Assembly: GCF_037200945.1 (NCBI RefSeq) | Contig: NZ_JBBCGP010000001.1 | Location: 496,001 to 560,000, forward strand | Reading direction: 5' to 3' | DNA from: Methylovirgula sp. | Lineage (GTDB): Bacteria > Pseudomonadota > Alphaproteobacteria > Rhizobiales > Beijerinckiaceae | DNA: 64,000 nucleotides | Shown: positions 53,737 to 62,377 of the stretch, piece by piece | How the letters are laid out: the number at the start of each line of letters is the position of its first letter | How positions within the stretch are numbered: position 1 is the first letter of the stretch | The notes under the pieces: generated by a model | Seen by the model: the letters and a program-made list of their open reading frames with translations, nothing else | What the model was told of the DNA's origin: nothing | Databases searched by the model: none | Translations under genes and position numbers: made by a program

Positions 53737-53750
53737 CTAAGGGGGATACG

Positions 53751-53804
53751 AAAAAGCGGACACCGGTTTTTCAACGCAATCAAGTTTACGCAGATTGCGT
53801 AAAC
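53751..53804. repeat. Two palindromes right of the IS701 element
   Basis: Stem 1: AAAAAGCGG (53751-53759), ACA, CCGGTTTTT (53763-53771), one mismatch. Stem 2: GTTTACGCA (53784-53792), GAT, TGCGTAAAC (53796-53804), perfect. Both resemble parts of the RIME-like palindrome family seen at 22885. Confidence 0.55.
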
Positions 53805-53851
53805 TTATCTGCGCAATCCCGCTCTAAATTATCAGAACCGATCCCGTTCAT

Positions 53852-53940
53852 GATTTTGGATCAATTCAAGTCGGGCCTGCCCGACTTGAACACCTGAACG
53901 CCCCAACTCTGGCAAGCCAGAGTTGGGTTGATCCAAAATC
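53852..53940. repeat. Three-way-junction palindromic element
   Basis: Outer stem GATTTTGGATCAA (53852-53864)/TTGATCCAAAATC (53928-53940), 13 bp perfect. Inside are two perfect 12-bp hairpins with 2-base loops: TTCAAGTCGGGC/GCCCGACTTGAA (53865-53890) and CCCAACTCTGGC/GCCAGAGTTGGG (53902... closing at 53927). The whole folds as a cloverleaf-like three-way junction. It lies in the 272-base gap between the IS and the universal stress gene. It looks like a small non-coding mobile repeat. Confidence 0.7.
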
Positions 53941-54008
53941 ATCGTGATCTATCCGCCTTGTCCTGCGTCCGAATTCGGGCATCATGAGCACGTAATGTGG
54001 ACGAACCC

Positions 54009-54854
54009 ATGAAATCCATCCTGATCCCGGTCGAGGCCCATGCCGGCATGTCTGCCGTGCTCGAAACGGCACGGCTGCTCGCCCGCAAATTCGACAGCTA
54101 TCTCGAAGGCGTCGCGCTTGGCCCGGATTTGACGCAAATCGTCGCGGCGGATTTCTCGGTCGACGGCATCGTCTTCGACGATACGGTCCGGCGCGACATT
54201 TTCAATGAAGCGCAGGCGATGTTTGAAACCTTCATGCGCGAATCGGGCATCCCTTTGCATGGTGCGCCTGGCGGCGAGAACGCACCGGCGCCGTCCTATG
54301 GCTGGGCCCGCAACGGCCTCGTCTCCGACAATGGCGTCGGCGAATACGGCCGCGTCTTTGACATTATCGCGGTCGGACGGCCCGGTCCGGGCGCGCAACA
54401 GCCGCGCAAATCGACGCTCGAATCGGCGCTGATCGAGAGCGGCCGTCCGCTCCTGATCGCCCCGCCGCGCGCGCCGAGCCGTCTCGGCGAAACCATCGCC
54501 ATCGCCTGGAACCGCAGCCCGGAAACGGCACGCACTGTTGCCTTCGCCCTGCCCTTGCTGAAACAGGCCAAGGATGTCCCGGTCTTCACCATCCCAGGCT
54601 ACAGCCTCAGCGGGCCCGATCATGTGCAATTGACAGAAAGCCTGCAACGCCACGGTATTCCGGCGCGTGCCATTGATGTGCACGAGACGGCGAAGACGCC
54701 GGGGCTCGCAGTTCTTGTCACGGCCCGCGCTGCCGGCGCCGATCTCCTCATCAAAGGCGGCTATACGCAGAGCCGTCTGCGGCAATTCATCTTCGGCCGC
54801 GCCACAAGTCAGATTCTCGCCGAGGCCAATATGCCAATCTTCATGGCGCATTAA
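54009..54854 (+). CDS. Universal stress protein (tandem UspA)
   Basis: 281 residues from the ATG at 54009 (MKSILIPVEAH). Two UspA-type halves: residues 1-150 and about 158-281, the second with IAIAWNRSPETARTVAFAL and the ATP-binding-like GGYTQSRLRQFIFG near the C-terminus. Such proteins aid survival under stress. It precedes the RND adaptor gene by 82 bases on the same strand. Confidence 0.87.
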   Translation: MKSILIPVEAHAGMSAVLETARLLARKFDSYLEGVALGPDLTQIVAADFSVDGIVFDDTVRRDIFNEAQAMFETFMRESGIPLHGAPGGENAPAPSYGWARNGLVSDNGVGEYGRVFDIIAVGRPGPGAQQPRKSTLESALIESGRPLLIAPPRAPSRLGETIAIAWNRSPETARTVAFALPLLKQAKDVPVFTIPGYSLSGPDHVQLTESLQRHGIPARAIDVHETAKTPGLAVLVTARAAGADLLIKGGYTQSRLRQFIFGRATSQILAEANMPIFMAH

Positions 54855-54936
54855 CGCGCGCCCTGCGATTGCCTCGGGCGCTGGTTCAGGGCTAGGTTTA
54901 AAAACACATTGGGTCGGCGCGGTTCGAGGGGAACGA

Positions 54937-56088
54937 ATGCTGGCGATTTCCAAGATTGGGCGGCGCGGCGCAGGCCTTGCGCTTATGACGCTGCTGGTGG
55001 CGTGCGCGAAGGAAAATACCTTCGTGCCGCCGCCACCACCCAAGGTCGGTGTCGCCTATCCGCTGCAGCAATCCGTTGAGCCCTATCTGGAAGCCACGGG
55101 AAATATGACGGCGATCAACACCGTAAATCTCGTCGCGCGCGTTCAGGGCTTCGTGCAAGGCATCGAATACAAAGACGGCGCGACGGTCAAAAAAGGCACG
55201 CCGCTCTTCGTGATCGAACCAGTGCCCTACAAGCTGAAGGTGGATCAGGCGCAGGCCGCACTCGACGGCGCCAAAGCGCAGCTTCTGCAATCCTCGATAG
55301 AGTTCGATCGTCAGCAGGCGCTTGTCTCGCGGCAGATCTCGACGCAGGCAAATTTCGACCAAGCGCGTGCAAACCGCGACGTCAATCAGGCAACGGTCGA
55401 GCAGGACCAAGCCAATCTTCAGCAGGCGCAGATCAATTCCGGTTATACGCAGGTTTCGGCGCCGTTCGACGGCACGGTGACGCAACGTCTCGTCTCCGTC
55501 GGCGAACTCGTTGGCACCAATTCGCCGACCCAGCTCGCAACGATCTACCAGCTCGACCCGATCTGGGTGAATTTCACCATCAGCGAGCGCGACGTGCAGA
55601 CAATCCGCGCCTCGATGGCGAAGCACGGCATCACCACCGCCGATGTCATCGGCAAGGTGCCCGTCGAGGTCGCATTACAGACCGATCGCGATTTTCCGTA
55701 TAAAGGCGTGATCGACTATATCGCGCCGAACGTCGACCCATCGACCGGCACGCTGAATGTGCGCGGCGTTCTCGAGAACAAGACTTTCCGGCTTCTGCCT
55801 GGCTATTTCGTCCGGGTGCATCTGCCACTTGGCAAGATCGACGCCGTGCTGGTGCCCGAGGAAGCAATCGGCGCCGACCAAAGCGGCCGCTATGTCCTCG
55901 TCGTGGACGCGAACAATATCGTTCAGCAGCGAAAAGTCACGATCGGCGAGACGTTCGGCAGTCTGCGCCGCATCCAGTCGGGGCTGACCACGAAAGATAA
56001 AGTTATCGTCGTCGGGCTGCTGCAAGCCGCCCCGGGAGAGAAGGTCGAGCCGCAATTGCAGACGCTTTCCGCCGACGACGCCAAATAG
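54937..56088 (+). CDS. RND efflux periplasmic adaptor (lipoprotein)
   Basis: 383 residues from the ATG at 54937. LLVAC near residue 22-26 is a lipobox, so it is a lipid-anchored adaptor like AcrA/MexA. The lipoyl halves (VARVQGFVQGIEYKDGATVKKG and INSGYTQVSAPFDGTVTQRLV) flank an alpha-hairpin, then a beta-barrel and a membrane-proximal domain. The permease gene follows after 7 bases. No outer-membrane factor or regulator is adjacent. Confidence 0.92.
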   Translation: MLAISKIGRRGAGLALMTLLVACAKENTFVPPPPPKVGVAYPLQQSVEPYLEATGNMTAINTVNLVARVQGFVQGIEYKDGATVKKGTPLFVIEPVPYKLKVDQAQAALDGAKAQLLQSSIEFDRQQALVSRQISTQANFDQARANRDVNQATVEQDQANLQQAQINSGYTQVSAPFDGTVTQRLVSVGELVGTNSPTQLATIYQLDPIWVNFTISERDVQTIRASMAKHGITTADVIGKVPVEVALQTDRDFPYKGVIDYIAPNVDPSTGTLNVRGVLENKTFRLLPGYFVRVHLPLGKIDAVLVPEEAIGADQSGRYVLVVDANNIVQQRKVTIGETFGSLRRIQSGLTTKDKVIVVGLLQAAPGEKVEPQLQTLSADDAK

Positions 56089-56095
56089 GCCCGCG

Positions 56096-59000
56096 ATGAT
56101 CTCGAAATTTTTCATCGAGCGTCCGGTCCTCGCCAATGTCATCGCGATCCTGACGCTGGTGATCGGCGGCGTCGCGCTGTTCACGCTGCCCATCGCGGAA
56201 TATCCAGACATCACGCCGCCGACGATCCAGGTGACGACGACCTATCCCGGCGCCAGCGCCAAGACGCTGGTCGAGACCGTGGCGCAGCCGATCGAGGAAC
56301 AGGTCAACGGCGTCGAGGGCATGATCTACATGCAATCGACGAGCGCGTCCGACGGCAGCTATACGCTCACGGTGACCTTCAATATCGGCACCGACATCAA
56401 TTTCGCGCAAATCCTGGTGCAGAATCGCGTCGCGAGCGCCCTCGCCTCTCTGCCGGCGTCGGTGCAGGCGCAGGGCGTTGTCGTCCAGAAGAAGTCGACC
56501 GCCGTCCTGCTCTTCGTGACGCTCTATTCGCCCGACTCGCGCTACAATTCGCTCTATCTCGCCAATTATGCGACGATCCATCTCAAGGATGAACTCTCGC
56601 GCGTGCCGGGCGTGGGCAACGTCAATATCTTCGGCGCCGGCCAATATGCGATGCGTATCTGGCTCGACCCCAACAAGCTCTATGCCCGCGCGCTGACGAC
56701 GCAGGACGTCATCAACGCCGTGCAGCAGCAAAACGAGCAGGTGACAGCCGGTCAGCTTGGTATGCCGCCGGTCAATGCTGGCCAAGCATTCCAATATACG
56801 CTCAACGTCGCCGGTCGCCTCGACGATCCGCATCAATTCGAGAATATCATCGTCAAGACCGGCGCGAACGGTGCCGTCACGCGCATCCGCGACCTCGGCC
56901 ATGTCGAACTCGGCGCGCAGACTTACAGCCAGGCGTTTTCGCTCGACAAACAGCCAGCGGCGGGCATCGCGGTCTATCAATTGCCGGGCGCCAACGCGCT
57001 GAATGTCGAACAGGCCGTCGACGCCAAGATGAAGCAATTGGCGAAGGAATTTCCTGACGGGCTTGCCTACACCGTTCCCTTCGACACGACGACTTTCGTC
57101 CAGGCCTCGGTCGAAGAAGTCTACAAGACACTCATCGAAGCCGGAATTCTCGTCCTCATCGTGATCCTTGTGTTCCTGCAGGACTGGCGGGCGATGCTGG
57201 TGCCCGCGACGACCGTGCCAGTGACGATCATCGGCGCGTTCGCGGCCATGGCCGCCCTCGGCTTCAGCATCAATCTCTCGACCCTTTTTGCGATCATTCT
57301 GGCGATCGGCATTGTCGTGGACGACGCAATCGTCATCGTCGAAGGCGCGGCGCATCATATCGAGGCGGGTCTGTCGCCACATGATGCCGCGATCAAGGCG
57401 ATGCAGCAACTGACCGGCCCGGTCATCGGCATTACGCTCGTCCTGATGTCTGTGTTCCTGCCGACAGCGTTTCTGCCCGGCCTGACGGGGAAGATGTATG
57501 CGCAATTCGCGCTGGTGATTGCCGCGACGGCGCTCATCTCCGCCATCAATGCGCTGACCTTGAAGCCGACACAGGCCGCCCTCTGGCTGCGTCCGGCGAA
57601 ACCGCCCGAGCAGCGTAATTTCTTCTACCGCGGGTTCAACAAGGTCTACGCGCGTGCCGAAGCCGGCTATATGTGGATCATCCGGCATCTGACCTCACAC
57701 GGCCGCGTGACGGTCATCATCGGGCTGTTGATCATTGTCGCGGCGGTTTATGGCATCGCGCGCATCCCGACGGGCTTTCTGCCTCTCGAAGATCAGGGTT
57801 ATTTCATCGCCGCGGTGCAATTGCCGGACGGTGCCTCGCTCGAGCGCACCGAAGCGGCGATGAAGGATGTGAGCGACACACTCGGCAAGGTCGATGGCGT
57901 CGAACACGTCGTCACCGTGTCGGGTATTTCGGTGCTCGACAACAGCGCCAGCCTCGCCAATGCGGGCGTCGCCTATGTCATTCTGAAACCGTGGAACCTG
58001 CGCGGCGCGGCGCTCGGCCTGCTGCCGATGTACAAGAATCTCAATGCCGCGCTGTCGAAGCTTCAGGAGGCGCGCATCATCGTCGTGCCACCGCCGCCGA
58101 TCCAGGGTGTCGGCAATGCTGGCGGCTTCAGCTTCCAGCTTGAATTGAAGGACGGCAGTTTCGATCTCGCAAAATTGCAGAGCATCACCGACAATGTCGT
58201 CGCGGCTGCAAACGGCCAAAGCGCTCTGCAGCGCGTCTCGTCGCCGTACCGTGCGACGGTGCCGCAACTCGCTGTTGACGTGAACCGTATCGAAGCCGAG
58301 ACATTGCATGTGTCCGTGCAGCAGGTTTTCGATACGCTGACGTCTTATCTCGGCTCGACCTATATCAACCAGTTCAACAAATTCGGCCGCACCTTCCAGG
58401 TCTATACGCAGGCCGATTCGCGCTTCCGTGTGCGGCCGGCGGATGTCGAAAATCTGCCGCTGCGCAATCAGGACGGTAAGATGATTCCGCTCGGGACCGT
58501 CGTGCATCTGGAAACGGACGTCGGCCCCTCACTCATCAGTCTCTACAATCTCTATCCATCCTCGACGATCATCGGCATGCCGGCCGCAGGCTACAGTTCC
58601 GGCCAGTCGATGGACCTGATGGAGCAGGTCGCTGACCGCGAACTGCCACGCGGCACCGGCTATGATTGGACGGCGATGTCCTATCAGGAGAAGATCGTCG
58701 GCGGACAAATGTATCTGGCTTTCGGGCTGGCGCTGCTGCTCGTCTATCTCGTGCTTGCCGGCCAGTACGAAAGCTGGCTCTTGCCGCTCGCCGTCATCCT
58801 CGCCGTGCCGCTCTCGCTCGTCGGGCCTGTCATCGTCTTCAGCGCGTTGCGGATCGACAACAACCTTTATGTGCAGATCGGCCTTGTGCTGCTGATCGCT
58901 CTGTCTGCCAAGAACGCCATCCTGATCGTCGAATTCGCCCGTGACCTCCACAATGAGGGCAAAGACATTATCGAGGCGGGGCGCGAAGCCGCGAGGGCGC

Positions 59001-59239
59001 GGTTCCGCCCCATCCTGATGACGTCCTTCGCCTTCATCCTCGGTGTCGCGCCGCTTGTCTTTGCCGAAGGCGCTGGCGCCAATGCCCGCAGATCGATCGG
59101 CATCACGGTCTTCACCGGGATGCTGGCCTCGACCTGCCTTGCCGTCCTGTTCGTGCCGGCCTTCTATGTCGTCATACAGACGATCCGGGAGCGGGGTTCG
59201 GCCAAAAAGCAGCCGGCAACCGCGACGCCGATGGCCTAA
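56096..59239 (+). CDS. HAE1-type RND multidrug efflux permease
   Basis: 1047 residues, 12 membrane segments and two large periplasmic loops. The N-terminus FFIERPVLANVIAILTLVIGG is typical of HAE1 pumps. Proton-relay residues are seen: two Asp in IVVDDAIVIVEGA (TM4) and the Lys in SAKNAILIVEFA (TM10). It exports hydrophobic or amphiphilic compounds with the adaptor and a TolC-like channel encoded elsewhere. Confidence 0.95.
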   Translation: MISKFFIERPVLANVIAILTLVIGGVALFTLPIAEYPDITPPTIQVTTTYPGASAKTLVETVAQPIEEQVNGVEGMIYMQSTSASDGSYTLTVTFNIGTDINFAQILVQNRVASALASLPASVQAQGVVVQKKSTAVLLFVTLYSPDSRYNSLYLANYATIHLKDELSRVPGVGNVNIFGAGQYAMRIWLDPNKLYARALTTQDVINAVQQQNEQVTAGQLGMPPVNAGQAFQYTLNVAGRLDDPHQFENIIVKTGANGAVTRIRDLGHVELGAQTYSQAFSLDKQPAAGIAVYQLPGANALNVEQAVDAKMKQLAKEFPDGLAYTVPFDTTTFVQASVEEVYKTLIEAGILVLIVILVFLQDWRAMLVPATTVPVTIIGAFAAMAALGFSINLSTLFAIILAIGIVVDDAIVIVEGAAHHIEAGLSPHDAAIKAMQQLTGPVIGITLVLMSVFLPTAFLPGLTGKMYAQFALVIAATALISAINALTLKPTQAALWLRPAKPPEQRNFFYRGFNKVYARAEAGYMWIIRHLTSHGRVTVIIGLLIIVAAVYGIARIPTGFLPLEDQGYFIAAVQLPDGASLERTEAAMKDVSDTLGKVDGVEHVVTVSGISVLDNSASLANAGVAYVILKPWNLRGAALGLLPMYKNLNAALSKLQEARIIVVPPPPIQGVGNAGGFSFQLELKDGSFDLAKLQSITDNVVAAANGQSALQRVSSPYRATVPQLAVDVNRIEAETLHVSVQQVFDTLTSYLGSTYINQFNKFGRTFQVYTQADSRFRVRPADVENLPLRNQDGKMIPLGTVVHLETDVGPSLISLYNLYPSSTIIGMPAAGYSSGQSMDLMEQVADRELPRGTGYDWTAMSYQEKIVGGQMYLAFGLALLLVYLVLAGQYESWLLPLAVILAVPLSLVGPVIVFSALRIDNNLYVQIGLVLLIALSAKNAILIVEFARDLHNEGKDIIEAGREAARARFRPILMTSFAFILGVAPLVFAEGAGANARRSIGITVFTGMLASTCLAVLFVPAFYVVIQTIRERGSAKKQPATATPMA

Positions 59240-59289
59240 GGCTCGAACACCCCGTCTTTACAGGTTCGCGTCCGCCGCCAATGTCGCTG

Positions 59290-60687
59290 TTACCCGGGCC
59301 AGATCGGCGCCGGGCCACATTGCGCCTCAATGATTTCGCCGGCAGCGAAACAGACATCTTCCCGAAAGCGGCTAGCGACGAGTTGTACGCCGACCGGCAC
59401 GCCATCGGCGAAGCCCGTCGGCACAGCCAGGCCCGGCAGGCCAAGAACGGATATGGCGAGCAGCGGATGGAGCGATGCAATCATTTCGGCGACCGCCGCG
59501 TCGCCTGTCTGGTCGAGGTCGACCGGGGCAGGCAGCTTCCAGGAGACCGGCATCAGGATCAGCGGATAGCGCTCCATGAAGAGCTGCCATTCGCGCAAGA
59601 TCGTGGTGCGGCGCGCCAAAGCGGCAATGTAATCCTCGAACGACAAGCTCTCCGCTGTCGCCATCGTGGAAGCACGGGCGCGCCGCAGCGCGTCATCGCC
59701 GAACTCGTCGATCAGCCGCGATGAGCCGCTCCGTTCTTCCGTCTTCACCAGCGTGAAGAACAAACGCGCCGCTTCGGTAAATCGCGGCGGTACAGCCTCC
59801 TCGACGTGATAACCGCAGCCCTCCAGACAGGATGCGGCTTTGCGCAGGGCTTCTCGGACTGCCGGGTCGATTTCGACGCCGGGCAGATCATCAAACAGCG
59901 CAACGCGCGTAGGTCCGCATTCGCCGAGATCGAACGGGACGGGGCACCACCACGGGTCGCGGGGGTCCACCCGTGCCATAGCCTCCAGACCGAGGCGCAA
60001 ATCGGCGATGTTGCGGGCGAGCGGACCCTGCATGTTGCAGAGTTGGCTGATAAGCGTTGGCTCGCGTTCGCTCTGTTGCAGGCCCGGCACGCGTCCGAGC
60101 GAGGGACGGATGCCGGTGACCCCGCAGGCATAGGCCGGCTGCCGAATCGAGCCGGCCCGGTCGTTACCATGCGCCAACGGGCCGATGCCGCAGGCCAATG
60201 CTGCCGCCGCGCCGCCGCTCGATCCGCCGGGTGTGCGGCCGGGCGCCCACGGGTTAAGCGTGCGCCCGTGCAGCGCATTATCGGTGAAGAAACGCGCGCA
60301 GAACGCCGGAACGTTGGTGCGGCCGATGATGATGGCCCCCGCCTTACGCCAGTTGGCGACCGGCGGCGCATCTTCCTTGGCGACACGGTCGGCAAACGCC
60401 ACGACGCCGTTCGTGGTGGGGCGTCCTTCGTAATCGACGTTGATTTTGAGCGTCACCGGGACGCCGTGAAGGCCGCCGAGAGGCTCGCCGGCCGAGACCG
60501 CGGCATCGGCGCGGTCCGCAGCGGCCAGCGCCTCCTCAGCCATGACATCAACCACCGCGTTGATCGCCGGATTGACCTCGTCCAGCCGCAACAGGCAACT
60601 CGTCACCGCCTCCCGGCTCGAAATGCGTCGTGTACGAATTCCGGCGGCGAGGTCGACGGCGCTCCAGCGCCACAGGTCTATGTGCAT
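59290..60687 (-). CDS. Amidase signature family enzyme
   Basis: 465 residues. The Ser-cisSer-Lys triad is Lys81 (VTLKINVD), the GGSSGG region (153-158) and Ser179 in NDRAGSIRQPA. The first residue pattern of the signature (usually GTDxGGSIR) reads GNDRAGSIR here. It hydrolyses a carbon-nitrogen bond; the substrate is unknown. Not part of a gatCAB operon. It is divergent from mntH. Confidence 0.9.
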   Translation of the reverse strand: MHIDLWRWSAVDLAAGIRTRRISSREAVTSCLLRLDEVNPAINAVVDVMAEEALAAADRADAAVSAGEPLGGLHGVPVTLKINVDYEGRPTTNGVVAFADRVAKEDAPPVANWRKAGAIIIGRTNVPAFCARFFTDNALHGRTLNPWAPGRTPGGSSGGAAAALACGIGPLAHGNDRAGSIRQPAYACGVTGIRPSLGRVPGLQQSEREPTLISQLCNMQGPLARNIADLRLGLEAMARVDPRDPWWCPVPFDLGECGPTRVALFDDLPGVEIDPAVREALRKAASCLEGCGYHVEEAVPPRFTEAARLFFTLVKTEERSGSSRLIDEFGDDALRRARASTMATAESLSFEDYIAALARRTTILREWQLFMERYPLILMPVSWKLPAPVDLDQTGDAAVAEMIASLHPLLAISVLGLPGLAVPTGFADGVPVGVQLVASRFREDVCFAAGEIIEAQCGPAPIWPG

Positions 60688-60847
60688 CTTTTCTTTCCGG
60701 CATCGAAAATTGGAAAATACCCGGGACGTTTATCAACTCCGGTCTCTGACGCCGCAGCTAGATTTGAACCTCCCGGAAACGTGATTCTTCTGCGCCCGGG
60801 GCAGGCAGGAAAATTGATTGCTGAAGATCGCAGATGAAACGCACCCC

Positions 60848-60876
60848 TTGACCTCGATGTAGCCGAGGCTACATAA
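60848..60876 (+). promoter_or_regulatory. mntH promoter with MntR-type operator
   Basis: TTGACC (60848-60853), 17-base spacer, ACATAA (60871-60876). Across the spacer and -10 lies a perfect inverted repeat ATGTAGCC-GA-GGCTACAT (60857-60874). The core TAGC-N4-GCTA matches the MntR box of proteobacteria, so manganese-dependent repression of mntH is likely. The start codon is 30 bases downstream. Confidence 0.7.
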
Positions 60877-60905
60877 AGGTGCATGGGTGACATTCTGGCT
60901 CAAAC

Positions 60906-62219
60906 ATGACTGACCAAGCTCTCGCGCGTCTGACATTGTCGGAACGCACCGCGGCGGCCATGGGCGATGTCCTGGCGGGCCGGCGGCGAGGCTTCGCCGA
61001 CGCCCTCCTCTTCGTGGGACCGGCGGTCATCGCCTCGATCGCCTATATGGACCCCGGCAATTTCGCGACCAATATTCAGGCCGGCGCGCGCTACGGTTAT
61101 GCGTTGCTCTGGGTTGTGGTGTTGGCGAACCTCATCGCCATGCTGTTCCAGGCGCTGTCGGCCAAGCTCGGCATCGTCACCGGCCGTAACCTCGCCGAAT
61201 TGTGCCGCGCCCATTTTCCAAAGCCAATTGTCATCGCCATGTGGATCGTGAGCGAGATCGCGGCCATGGCGACGGATCTTGCCGAATTTCTCGGTGGCGC
61301 GATCGGCCTGTCGCTTCTGCTGCATCTGCCGCTCATCGTCGGCATGGGCATCACCGCAATCGTGACCTATGCGATTTTGATGGTCGAGAAGAATGGCTTC
61401 CGGCCGATGGAACTCATCATCGGTACGCTCGTTGCGACTATCGCGCTTTGTTATGTCGCGGAAATGTTTATCGCCCATGTCGCTTGGGGTGCGGCGGCTT
61501 TTCATTCTGTTGTCCCGAGCTTGCCTGGCGCGGCTGCGCTCACAATTGCCGTCGGGATTATCGGCGCGACGGTGATGCCGCATGCGATCTATCTGCACTC
61601 CGGCCTGACCCAAAATCGTGCGCCGGCAAAAAACGACGATGCGCGGCGCCGTCTCGTGCGTTTTTCCAACATTGAAGTCGTGGTCGCGCTTGCGGCCGCT
61701 GGCCTCGTCAATATGGCGATGGTGATGATGGCGGCAGCCGCCTTCCATGCCGGCCACAGCGACGTCGCCGAAATCGAGACCGCGTATCACACGCTGTCGC
61801 CTTTGCTCGGTCCCGCAGCCGCCGGGATCTTTCTCGTCTCGCTGCTCGCCTCCGGTATTTCGAGCTCTGCCGTCGGCACGATGGCCGGGCAGATGATCAT
61901 GCAAGGCTTCGTCGGTTTCCGCATTCCGGTCTGGCTACGCCGTCTGCTGACGATGATTCCCGCCTTCGTCGTCGTGGCGCTCGGCGTGAATGCGACACAA
62001 TCGCTGGTGCTCAGTCAGGTCGTGTTGTCGATCGCGTTGCCGGTTCCGATGATTGCGCTGGTCTGGTTCACGCGTCGCGCCGACATCATGGGGACTTTTG
62101 CCAATAGCCATTTGACCGATTTCGCGGCCATTGCCGGTGCGATCATCATCCTCGGCTTAAATATTGTCCTGCTGTTGCAAACTTGCGGCGCGCGTATTCC
62201 GGGGTTGCCGTCGAGTTGA
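60906..62219 (+). CDS. mntH: Nramp-family Mn(II)/divalent-metal transporter
   Basis: 437 residues with 11 predicted membrane segments. The metal site residues are in DPGN (49-52) and in ATVMPHAIYLHS of TM6. ELCRAHFPKPIVIAMWIVSEIAAMATDLAEFLG is conserved in MntH. It imports Mn2+ with protons. The MntR-like operator supports Mn control. Confidence 0.94.
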   Translation: MTDQALARLTLSERTAAAMGDVLAGRRRGFADALLFVGPAVIASIAYMDPGNFATNIQAGARYGYALLWVVVLANLIAMLFQALSAKLGIVTGRNLAELCRAHFPKPIVIAMWIVSEIAAMATDLAEFLGGAIGLSLLLHLPLIVGMGITAIVTYAILMVEKNGFRPMELIIGTLVATIALCYVAEMFIAHVAWGAAAFHSVVPSLPGAAALTIAVGIIGATVMPHAIYLHSGLTQNRAPAKNDDARRRLVRFSNIEVVVALAAAGLVNMAMVMMAAAAFHAGHSDVAEIETAYHTLSPLLGPAAAGIFLVSLLASGISSSAVGTMAGQMIMQGFVGFRIPVWLRRLLTMIPAFVVVALGVNATQSLVLSQVVLSIALPVPMIALVWFTRRADIMGTFANSHLTDFAAIAGAIIILGLNIVLLLQTCGARIPGLPSS

Positions 62220-62279
62220 TCGCCCGCCTTCGCGCTGTGCCAACAGGCTTCCCTGGTCATATTTAGAAGAGTTCTTGTA

Positions 62280-62310
62280 TCGCCTTAGAAGTTTTCTCTT
62301 CTTGAGGCGA
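62280..62310 (+). promoter_or_regulatory. Hairpin in the oprB leader
   Basis: TCGCCT (62280-62285)/AGGCGA (62305-62310) with an inner AGAAG/CTTCT pairing and a TTTTCT loop; nearly perfect. It is directly in front of the TTG at 62315 and 68 bases before the ATG at 62378. It may control translation or be a weak terminator after mntH. Confidence 0.35.
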
Positions 62311-62377
62311 ATCGTTGACTGTGAAAAATCGCAGCTTTAACGATCTGTTACGGGCTCATTATTTGCGCGGGGGCGAG

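Noticed and set aside
56003..57688. 561-codon minus-strand open frame
   Set aside because: Antisense to the RND permease; composition typical of a GC-rich shadow frame.
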